DNA from: an uncultured Granulosicoccus sp.
GTDB lineage: Bacteria > Pseudomonadota > Gammaproteobacteria > Granulosicoccales > Granulosicoccaceae
Assembly: GCA_947495035.1 (NCBI GenBank)
Contig: CANLXI010000021.1
Coordinates: 1-64,000, forward strand
Reading direction: 5' to 3'
Length of the DNA: 64,000 bases
Both the position numbers and the translations under genes were made by a program. The first letter of the stretch is position 1. Every line of letters begins with the position of its first letter. The notes under the pieces were generated by a model. It saw only the letters and a list, made by a program, of their open reading frames with translations, made no database searches and was not told the origin of the DNA. Shown piece after piece: positions 29,087 through 36,379 of the stretch.

Positions 29087-29091
29087 GCGCG

Positions 29092-30015
29092 ATGAAGAAT
29101 TCATCAAGAGGCAGCTGGCTCATACAGCATTTCAAGCGGGAGTGGCAGATCTATCTGCTGCTGGCCCCGTTGATCATCTGGTTTCTGCTGTTTCTGTACA
29201 AGCCGATGTATGGCTTGCAGATCGCATTCAAGGATTTCAGTCTGTTCAAGGGGGTGGATGCCAGCCCCTGGGTCGGTCTGGAGCATTTCCGCTCGCTGTT
29301 CGACAGCGACATGTTCATCAGAGCCATCAAGAACACTTTCATCATCAGTTTTCTGAATCTGCTGATCGGTTTTCCGATGCCGATCATTCTGGCACTCATG
29401 TTCAATGAGATCGCCCAGGGGAAATTCAGAAAGACGGTGCAGACCATCGTGTATCTGCCGCACTTCATCTCTCTGGTCATCATCGCCGGTATTGTCATCA
29501 ACATCTTCTCGCCGTCAACGGGTGTGGTCAATCTGTTGCTGCAGAAACTGGGCTTCGATCCCATCTACTTTCTGACACAGCCCGAGTGGTTCCGACCGAT
29601 TTTCATCGGGTCCGGTATCTGGCAGGAAGCCGGTTTTCAGTCGATTGTCTATCTGGCAGCCATCGCCGGAGTCAGTCCGTCCCTGTACGAGAGCGCCGTG
29701 GTCGACGGAGCCAGCCGCTGGCAGATGATGTGGAAGATCACGCTGCCCTGCATACTGCCAACGATCATCATCATGCTGATCATTCGCATCGGCAATCTGC
29801 TGGAAGTGGGTTTCGAGCTGATCATCCTGTTGTACCAGCCAGCCACGTTCCAGACAGCTGATGTCATCAACACCTTCATCTATCGTCAGGGCCTGGTAGG
29901 CAATCAGTACGATGTGGCTGCGGCAGCCGGACTGTTCAACGCAGTCGTTGCCTTCATCCTCGTCATGACAGCAAACACCATCAGTCGTCGCTTCACGCGC
30001 ACGTCGCTCTGGTAG
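29092..30015 (+). CDS. algM1: ABC transporter permease, AlgM1/LplB type
   Basis: The 307-residue inner-membrane permease has about six transmembrane segments and the cytoplasmic EAA-type loop 'YESAVVDGASRWQMMWKITL'. The N-terminus 'WQIYLLLAPLIIWFLLFLY' and 'YGLQIAFKDFSLFKG' are hallmarks of the LplB/AlgM1 branch that pairs with large binding proteins for oligosaccharides. It starts 5 bases after the ATPase gene. Confidence 0.85.
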   Translation: MKNSSRGSWLIQHFKREWQIYLLLAPLIIWFLLFLYKPMYGLQIAFKDFSLFKGVDASPWVGLEHFRSLFDSDMFIRAIKNTFIISFLNLLIGFPMPIILALMFNEIAQGKFRKTVQTIVYLPHFISLVIIAGIVINIFSPSTGVVNLLLQKLGFDPIYFLTQPEWFRPIFIGSGIWQEAGFQSIVYLAAIAGVSPSLYESAVVDGASRWQMMWKITLPCILPTIIIMLIIRIGNLLEVGFELIILLYQPATFQTADVINTFIYRQGLVGNQYDVAAAAGLFNAVVAFILVMTANTISRRFTRTSLW

Positions 30016-30026
30016 GGGAGAAAACG

Positions 30027-30908
30027 ATGCAAAACATGAATCTCTACTCCCGCGGCGACAAGCTGTTTGTCAGGATCAACATCTTTCTGCTGACGCTGTT
30101 CGCCCTGAGCACGCTGTATCCGTTCATCTACATAGCCGCGGTTTCATTCAGTTCCGGTTCCGCGGTGACCGCCGGTGACGTGATCTACCGCCCCATAGAG
30201 CTGACTCTGGCGGCCTATGAATACGTCTGGAACGAGTCGCAGTTCTGGATCTCGTACATGAACACCTTCATCTACACGATCTTCGGTACGCTGGTCAGTC
30301 TGCTGATCATCATTCCCGGTGCCTATGCACTGTCCAGACCACAGTTGATCGGCCGACGTTTCCTGAACCTGTTCGTGGCCTTTACCCTGTGGTTCAATGC
30401 CGGGCTCATTCCGTTCTTTCTCAATATGCGGGACCTGGGGCTGCTGGACAGCTATTTCGGGATCATCATCGGCTTCGCCTGCAACGCCTTCAACGTGATC
30501 CTGTTGCGCAACTTCTTCGAAGGCATTCCGCAGTCGTTCGAAGAGGCGGCAAGAATGGATGGTGCCAATGATTTCCAGGTGCTCTGGAAAGTCTATATTC
30601 CCTTGTCCAAGCCGGCCATTGCCACGGTTGCATTGTTCTGTATCGTGTCACGCTGGAACGGCTTCTTCTGGGCCATGATCCTGCTGCGTGACGAAGGCAA
30701 GATTCCCTTGCAGGTCTTTCTTCGACAAACCATCGTGTCGCTGACCAATGACGAGGAGTTCGGCAGTACCTTGCTGGAAGCTGCCTATTCCTACGAAACG
30801 GTCACGGCTGCCATCATCGTTGCATCGATCATACCGGTGCTGTTCATCTACCCATTCCTGCAGAAATACTTCAACAAGGGAATATTGCTGGGTGGGGTGA
30901 AGGAATGA
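30027..30908 (+). CDS. algM2: ABC transporter permease, AlgM2/YtcP type
   Basis: The 293-residue second permease has six transmembrane segments, 'STLYPFIYIAAVSFSSG' near the start, 'NAGLIPFFLNMRDLGLLDSY', the EAA loop 'FEEAARMDGANDFQVLWKVY' and the typical C-terminal 'YPFLQKYFNKGILLGGVKE'. It forms the heterodimer with AlgM1. A 55-bp gap with GGAGG leads to the binding-protein gene. Confidence 0.86.
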   Translation: MQNMNLYSRGDKLFVRINIFLLTLFALSTLYPFIYIAAVSFSSGSAVTAGDVIYRPIELTLAAYEYVWNESQFWISYMNTFIYTIFGTLVSLLIIIPGAYALSRPQLIGRRFLNLFVAFTLWFNAGLIPFFLNMRDLGLLDSYFGIIIGFACNAFNVILLRNFFEGIPQSFEEAARMDGANDFQVLWKVYIPLSKPAIATVALFCIVSRWNGFFWAMILLRDEGKIPLQVFLRQTIVSLTNDEEFGSTLLEAAYSYETVTAAIIVASIIPVLFIYPFLQKYFNKGILLGGVKE

Positions 30909-30963
30909 TGGCTATTCATACACCACAGGCACTACCCCAAGATCACTACCAACGGAGGAATCC

Positions 30964-31911
30964 ATGAGAGCGATGAAACTACCACTGGCGTTCGCCATAG
31001 CTACAAGCCTGGGGCTGTCTGCCCCTCTACTGGCGGCTGACGAAGACTACCGAATCGTCGACAAGCCGCTGACGCTGACCATTCATTTCCATTCGGGTGA
31101 CAAGATTGTCTATGACAACGACTGGCCGGTGGAAAAGCGGGCGGCAGAGCTTACCGGGATCAGTCTCGATGGTGTTGCCTCGATGGCTACCCAGAAAAGC
31201 GCCGATGCCTTCAACCTGATGATTGCTTCGGGCGATCTGGCCGATATCGTGGGTGGCAACCGCCTGAAGGACGGATTCAATCAGTATGGTCAGGAAGGCG
31301 CCTTTCAGCCCCTGAACGATCTGATCGACGAACATGCGCCGAACATCAAGGCATTCTTCGAGTCACGACCCGACATCAAGTCGGCCATCAGCTATTCCAA
31401 TGAGCATCCGGTCGAGACCATCAAGTATTTCGATTTCTGGTTCACCGAACTCGGTCGACGTCTGTCGAACTTCGGAGTGGAAGGTGTGCACTACGACCTG
31501 GTGGATGGAAAGGCAATCTACAAGCCTGAGGTACTGAATGCATCGGATCCGGTCAATGCGCAGATGTGGAACATCGGTGCACAGATACCCAAGGGATTCT
31601 GGCAGGATTTCGAATACCAGGTGCAGTGGACCAATGAAATGGGGCTGGAGAGCATAGCGCTGTATGAAGCGGGGGATTACCTGACCGAGCAGTTCCTTGG
31701 CGTCTCCATGAACCCGGAAGAGCAGAATGTCTATGACAAGTACCAGGGCAATCTGCTGACCTATATGCTCGAAATGCAACAGATCTGGATTCTGGGCACC
31801 GAGGATGTGGAAGCTGGCTGGGACAAGTACCAGGAGCAGCTCGACAAGCTGGGCTACCACAAGATCATTGAAGCCATGCAGTCGGCTTACGACCGTCAAT
31901 ACGGAAGCTGA
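30964..31911 (+). CDS. algQ: Alginate-oligosaccharide binding protein (AlgQ type) with a large in-frame internal deletion
   Basis: AlgQ-type periplasmic proteins are about 500 residues; this one is 315. A signal peptide ('FAIATSLGLSAPLLAA') is followed by the normal N-terminal part ('DKPLTLTIHFH', 'FNLMIASGDLADIVGG', 'YGQEGAFQPLNDLID') up to about residue 141. Sequence then jumps, near base 31390, to the normal C-terminal part ('HPVETIKYFDFWF', 'SNFGVEGVHYD', 'GAQIPKGFWQDF', 'MQSAYDRQYGS'). Compared with remembered AlgQ2 sequence, about 200 central residues are missing with the frame kept. Both lobes of the binding fold would be affected, so transport function is doubtful. Start and ribosome-binding site (GGAGG) are normal. 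An assembly artefact is possible. Confidence 0.8.
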   Translation: MRAMKLPLAFAIATSLGLSAPLLAADEDYRIVDKPLTLTIHFHSGDKIVYDNDWPVEKRAAELTGISLDGVASMATQKSADAFNLMIASGDLADIVGGNRLKDGFNQYGQEGAFQPLNDLIDEHAPNIKAFFESRPDIKSAISYSNEHPVETIKYFDFWFTELGRRLSNFGVEGVHYDLVDGKAIYKPEVLNASDPVNAQMWNIGAQIPKGFWQDFEYQVQWTNEMGLESIALYEAGDYLTEQFLGVSMNPEEQNVYDKYQGNLLTYMLEMQQIWILGTEDVEAGWDKYQEQLDKLGYHKIIEAMQSAYDRQYGS

Positions 31912-31924
31912 TCAACAGCAACCG

Positions 31925-31955
31925 GCGACCCACCTCGGCATACGGGGTGGGTCGC
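31925..31955 (+). terminator. Hairpin between algQ and the alginate lyase gene
   Basis: Arms GCGACCCACC and GGTGGGTCGC form a perfect 10-bp stem with an 11-base loop, 13 bases after the binding-protein stop. There is no U-run, so it more likely stabilises or processes the upstream mRNA, or attenuates read-through, than fully terminates. Confidence 0.6.
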
Positions 31956-32020
31956 ATGATTCAAACCATTACAGGGATTATTTTCCAATGTCATCACGAG
32001 TGTCCGAGAAAGGCAATTCC

Positions 32021-34339
32021 ATGAAGCCAGAGCTTGCCTATCTGGATGAGCCCGCAGCGGGCGGGCTGACGATCAGCTACCGCCCGCAGGCAAGCGATCG
32101 GATTACCGAGAATCCGCCGCGTTTCTGCTGGTTGCCGGTACTGGATGAGGATGCTCGTTATGTGCTGCGTATTGCCGGCAGCGAAGATTACGCAGAGGCT
32201 GACACCCGCTACTACAGAAACATTCATCTGAACTTTCATACACCGGACGAGCCGCTGCCGCCTGGCGACTACGTCTGGTCCTATGCGGAGTGGTGTCCGG
32301 ATTCAGGCACTGCGCTCAGTCAATGGAGCAAGTCGCGTGCTTTTCATATTGGTGAAGGCCTTCCGGAGACGCCATTGCCGACGCGCGACGTCAGATATGA
32401 AAGGACTGCTCCGAGCCACCCGCGATTGTGGCTGAACAAGGAATCACTGGGCAGCTTCCGCAATGAGATCAGTCAGGATCCGGCTTACTGCGCCTGGGAT
32501 GTTTTCTTCAAGCATTCGGTTCAGCCGTGGATGGATCGTGACATCCTGCCTGAACCCTTGCCATACCCGAACAATCAGCGCACGCCACCGGTATGGCGCC
32601 AGACCTATATCGATTGTCAGGAAGTGCTGTATGCAATTCGTCATCTGGCCATCGCCGGCAAGGTTCTGGAAGACGATCCGATGCTCGAGAAGGCGAAGAG
32701 CTGGCTGCTGGAGGCCGCCAGTTGGGACCCGGATGGCACGACATCACGAGCCTACACCGACGAATGGGCGTTTCGCATCAATCTGGCGCTGGCATGGGGT
32801 TATGACTGGTTGCATGACGAACTCAGCGAAGAAGAGCGGGTGCTGGTACGCACTGCCTTGCTGGCGCGTACCCGACAGATTGCGGTGCATGTCATGCAGC
32901 AATCCAATATCCATCTTTTCCCGTTTGACAGTCATGCGGTGCGTTCGGTCTCTGCGGTGCTGATTCCCGCTTGCCTGGCCATGTTGCATGAAGAGCCGGA
33001 AGCTCGTGAGTGGCTGGATTACAGTATCGAGTTCCTGTTCACCGTCTATTCTCCCTGGGGCGATGCTGATGGTGGCTGGGCGGAAGGGCCGCACTACTGG
33101 ATGACAGGCATGGCCTATCTGATCGATGCCGCCAATCTGCTCAAGAGTGCTACCGGGCTGGATATCTACCAACGGCCATTTTTTCAGAAAACCGGTGATT
33201 TTCCACTGTACACGAAAGCACCCGACACTCGTCGATGCACGTTCGGGGATGACTCGACCATGGGAGACCTGCCCTGCCTGAAGGTGGGTTACAACCTGCG
33301 TCAATTTGCCGGGGTCACCGGCAACGGTGCCTATCAATGGTATTTCGAGGAAATCCTGCGCAATGACCCGGGAACCGAGAAGGAATTCTACAACTATGGT
33401 TGGTGGGATCTGCGCTTCGATGACATGGTCTACCGGCATGATTATCCGGTTGTGGAGGCGCAACCCCCAGCAGATGATGATGTCCTGCGCTGGTTCAAGG
33501 GTATCGGCTGGGTTGCGTTGCAAGTGAGCATGGATGTTCCGGACAAGCACATCCAGTTTGTCATGAAGTCCAGCCCCTATGGATCGGTCAGTCACAGTCA
33601 TGGCGATCAGAACGCGTTCGTGTTCTCGGCTTTCGGCGAAGATCTCGCCATTCAGTCGGGCTACTACGTGGCTTTCAACAGCTCCATGCATCAGCGCTGG
33701 AGACGACAGACGCGTTCGAAGAACGCCATCCTGATCAATGGCAAGGGGCAATACGCTGACAAGGACAAGGCACGGACCATGCGCGCGTCAGGCAATATCG
33801 AATTTGCCACGACCCATGAAGATCATGTGCACATTCGTGGCAATGCAACGGCTGCCTATGCGTCGCTGAGTCCGGAAGTCAGCAGCGTGCTGCGTGATGT
33901 GTACTTTGTACGAAACCAGTATTTTGTCATCGTGGACAGTATCGATGCCGATTCACCGGTCAGTATCGACTGGCTATTACATACAAATACGCCTCAGCAA
34001 CTGGGCAAGAATTCTTTCCGCTACTCCGGGGAAAGAGCCGGTTTTTACGGGCAAGTGCTGTGGTCCGAGGCTGGAGCGCCGACGTTACGGCAGGAGGCTG
34101 CTTTTGCAGGTGTGGACCCCGCCGAGATCGAAGGCTTGCCGGTGAGTTCGCAGCTGAGCGTCTGCTATCCGGAATCGCGGCGCCACCGAATCGCTACCTT
34201 GCTCGTGCCATACCCGCTCGATCAGCCTCGACGTGTATTTCACTTTCTGGATGATCAGGGCTATGACTGTGATCTGTATTTTACCGACGCAGATGATCAT
34301 TCCTTCAAGGTCACCGTGCAGAAGCTGGCGAAGGCATAG
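32021..34339 (+). CDS. PL15 exolytic oligoalginate lyase (heparinase II/III superfamily)
   Basis: The 772-residue protein closely resembles Agrobacterium Atu3025 (776 residues), which releases monosaccharides from alginate oligomers. Matching stretches include 'LDEPAAGGLTISY', 'ENPPRFCWLPVLD', 'QEVLYAIRHLAIAG', 'WAEGPHYWMTGMAYLI' and 'YNYGWWDL'. The motifs reported to hold catalytic residues in that enzyme are intact: 'FDSHAVRSVSAV' (His, Arg), 'HYWMTGMAYLI' (Tyr) and 'SPYGSVSHSHGDQNAF' (His). No signal peptide is visible, fitting cytoplasmic cleavage after uptake. ATG 32021 has AAAGG seven bases upstream and gives family length; ATG 31988 is an alternative. The much longer open frame back to 31805 overlaps algQ and is not coding. 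Confidence 0.92.
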   Translation: MKPELAYLDEPAAGGLTISYRPQASDRITENPPRFCWLPVLDEDARYVLRIAGSEDYAEADTRYYRNIHLNFHTPDEPLPPGDYVWSYAEWCPDSGTALSQWSKSRAFHIGEGLPETPLPTRDVRYERTAPSHPRLWLNKESLGSFRNEISQDPAYCAWDVFFKHSVQPWMDRDILPEPLPYPNNQRTPPVWRQTYIDCQEVLYAIRHLAIAGKVLEDDPMLEKAKSWLLEAASWDPDGTTSRAYTDEWAFRINLALAWGYDWLHDELSEEERVLVRTALLARTRQIAVHVMQQSNIHLFPFDSHAVRSVSAVLIPACLAMLHEEPEAREWLDYSIEFLFTVYSPWGDADGGWAEGPHYWMTGMAYLIDAANLLKSATGLDIYQRPFFQKTGDFPLYTKAPDTRRCTFGDDSTMGDLPCLKVGYNLRQFAGVTGNGAYQWYFEEILRNDPGTEKEFYNYGWWDLRFDDMVYRHDYPVVEAQPPADDDVLRWFKGIGWVALQVSMDVPDKHIQFVMKSSPYGSVSHSHGDQNAFVFSAFGEDLAIQSGYYVAFNSSMHQRWRRQTRSKNAILINGKGQYADKDKARTMRASGNIEFATTHEDHVHIRGNATAAYASLSPEVSSVLRDVYFVRNQYFVIVDSIDADSPVSIDWLLHTNTPQQLGKNSFRYSGERAGFYGQVLWSEAGAPTLRQEAAFAGVDPAEIEGLPVSSQLSVCYPESRRHRIATLLVPYPLDQPRRVFHFLDDQGYDCDLYFTDADDHSFKVTVQKLAKA

Positions 34340-34387
34340 CCTGGTCGAGTCTCTGGCCTGACTGAGGGGCAAGACTGAGAGGCCTGA

Positions 34388-34459
34388 CTGAGAGGCAGGC
34401 TGAGAGGCAGGCTGAGAGGCAGGCTGAGAGGCAGGCTGAGAGGCAGGCTGAGAGGCAAG
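34388..34459. repeat. Intergenic 12-bp tandem repeat
   Basis: Six consecutive copies of CTGAGAGGCAGG (last copy ends CAAG) follow degenerate copies from 34368. It lies downstream of the alginate lyase gene in a 339-bp gap that also holds a terminator at 34455-34487. Nothing else is recognisable there apart from a probable promoter for the kinase gene. Confidence 0.9.
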
Positions 34460-34487
34460 GCACCCCGCTCATGGAGCGGGGCTTGCC
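34455..34487 (+). terminator. Terminator hairpin after the alginate locus
   Basis: CCCCGCTC and GAGCGGGG pair with a 3-base loop, and the stem continues through flanking GGCAAG and CTTGCC with a three-base bulge. This is a very stable hairpin about 115 bases after the lyase stop. It lacks a long T-run. Confidence 0.65.
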
Positions 34488-34678
34488 CATGGTGTATGAG
34501 CGGCACAGGAGTCACAGCCAGGGTATGTCTGATCGCACCAGGTGTGGCTGATCAGGAAAGATCCGACAGTGACGGCTTGCGGTAATTTTTACACGCGGCT
34601 GCTCGTGGAACGACACTTTCCAGCAGGATATGGCACCATCAGGGACAGGGTGAAGGTGCTTTCCGGGATGAAAAGACA

Positions 34679-36358
34679 GTGAGTAACCAGAGGATCTACG
34701 AGGTTCAGGAAATTCTCGATGTCATGCCGCTCATGTTCTTTCAGAAGGACACGCGAAACTGCATAGTCAGAACCAATCAGGTTGTTGCCGATATGCTGGG
34801 TACAACCGTGGGTGCGATGATCGGTACTTCTGCGGAACAGTGGTTTCCCGACGAGGCAGGCGATTTCTTCAGTGATGATCTGCAGGTCATGAATTCCCGG
34901 CAGTCGCGGTTGAGCATCATCGAACAATTCGAGACACCCGTTGCTGGCAAATTATGGGTCAAGACGGACAAGCACCCTCATTATGATGCGACCGGTGAGG
35001 TTGATGGTGTGCTGGTATTCTCCAGAAGGGTCGACGGCAGGACGCTGGATGAGGAGCAGCGATCGGAACTCGAAGCGCAGGTCCGCTATGCCCAGAAGCT
35101 GGACAGCATCGGCGTTCTGGCCGCAGGTGTCGCACACGATTTCAACAACTATCTGACGATCATCATGGCCGGTACCGAGATGGCGCTGGATCGCATGGGT
35201 CGTGGCGTTCCGGAAGCACTTCCACTGGAAGAATCACTGAAAGCAGCTCATGAAGCCGCCAGAATTGCCAATCAGCTGGTCACCTATGCCGGCAAGTCGC
35301 CGATTGTCAGCAAACCGATCAACCTGTCGCTGCTGATCCACCAATTCAGCGACATGCTACATGCCTCTGTTGCAACGAATGTAGCGCTGTCGTTCAGTCT
35401 CGATTTCGATATTCCGGAGATCAATGCCGATATCGCACAGATGCACCAACTTCTCGTGAATGTCGTCATCAACGCGTCCGAGGCTATCGATGGGGAACGA
35501 GGCAAGATCATCATCAGCACCAGTGAGCGTCACTACAGCGCCAGGGAACTGATGAATACCGTTATCGGCTCGGCGCTGCATTCCGGTCCATTTGTTCTCC
35601 TTACCATCAGCGATACAGGACAGGGAATGTCGGCCGAAGTGATGAAAAGCGTTTTCGAACCCTTTTTCAGCACGAAGATGTCCGGTAGAGGTCTGGGACT
35701 GGCTACCGTCATTGGCACCATCAAGGGTCATGGTGGAACCTTGCATGTCGAATCCACAGAGGGGCAGGGCACCACCATTGACCTGTTGTTCCCGGTAGCG
35801 AACAGGGCTTATCACTCGGCTGGAAACGCTGCCGACGACGATCGTTCTGCGCTCAGCGCAATACAAGGCAGGCCAGGCGGTCATGCGCAGGATGCCAGCC
35901 CTGGTGTGTCGAGCGACGGCCGTTTTGCCAGCATCAGTCCGGGAACAAGCGCACAACAGACTGACAGGAACCGTTACCCGATACTGATCGTGGATGACAA
36001 CAGTGCTGTCAGGGAAACCCTGCAGACATTTCTGGAGAGCGACGGCTTTACGGTGGTGAGTACTGATGGCAGCGAGGCAGCACTCGCCTTGCTACGGGCT
36101 CCAGAGGCAAGGTTCAGCGCTGCGGTCGTGGATTACTGCATGCCCGAAACCAATGGTCTCGAATTGTTCAGACAGATCAGGCAGCTGCGCACGGACTTGC
36201 CGTTCATTCTGGTCAGCGGCTCTGCCAATCTGGATTCCATGGAGCAATTCGAGAGTCTGTCCGGTGTTGCTTTTCTGAAGAAGCCATTCAACAGGGGCGC
36301 GATACTTGAAAAGTTGAAGGATCTGCTTGAAAACAGCCATGCCGAGCGTGCCGACTGA
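34679..36358 (+). CDS. Hybrid histidine kinase (PAS - HisKA/HATPase - receiver)
   Basis: The 559-residue cytoplasmic protein has an N-terminal PAS domain (about 8-120), a kinase core with H-box 'GVAHDFNNYLT' (His153, the NtrB-like HDFNN type), N-box 'NVVINASEAI', G1 'ISDTGQGM' and G2 'GRGLGLATV', and a C-terminal receiver (about 435-555) with 'LIVDDN' and phospho-acceptor Asp485 in 'VVDYCMP'. No transmembrane segment or DNA-binding domain is present, so it must pass phosphate to a partner encoded elsewhere. The start is a GTG. It converges on the next gene 21 bp away. Confidence 0.9.
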   Translation: MSNQRIYEVQEILDVMPLMFFQKDTRNCIVRTNQVVADMLGTTVGAMIGTSAEQWFPDEAGDFFSDDLQVMNSRQSRLSIIEQFETPVAGKLWVKTDKHPHYDATGEVDGVLVFSRRVDGRTLDEEQRSELEAQVRYAQKLDSIGVLAAGVAHDFNNYLTIIMAGTEMALDRMGRGVPEALPLEESLKAAHEAARIANQLVTYAGKSPIVSKPINLSLLIHQFSDMLHASVATNVALSFSLDFDIPEINADIAQMHQLLVNVVINASEAIDGERGKIIISTSERHYSARELMNTVIGSALHSGPFVLLTISDTGQGMSAEVMKSVFEPFFSTKMSGRGLGLATVIGTIKGHGGTLHVESTEGQGTTIDLLFPVANRAYHSAGNAADDDRSALSAIQGRPGGHAQDASPGVSSDGRFASISPGTSAQQTDRNRYPILIVDDNSAVRETLQTFLESDGFTVVSTDGSEAALALLRAPEARFSAAVVDYCMPETNGLELFRQIRQLRTDLPFILVSGSANLDSMEQFESLSGVAFLKKPFNRGAILEKLKDLLENSHAERAD

Positions 36359-36379
36359 ACGACACGCCAGTTGTTGATG

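Noticed and set aside
31805-32020. N-terminal extension of the alginate lyase gene
   Set aside because: It overlaps the algQ coding region, has no conserved residues, and a family-length protein starts at 32021.
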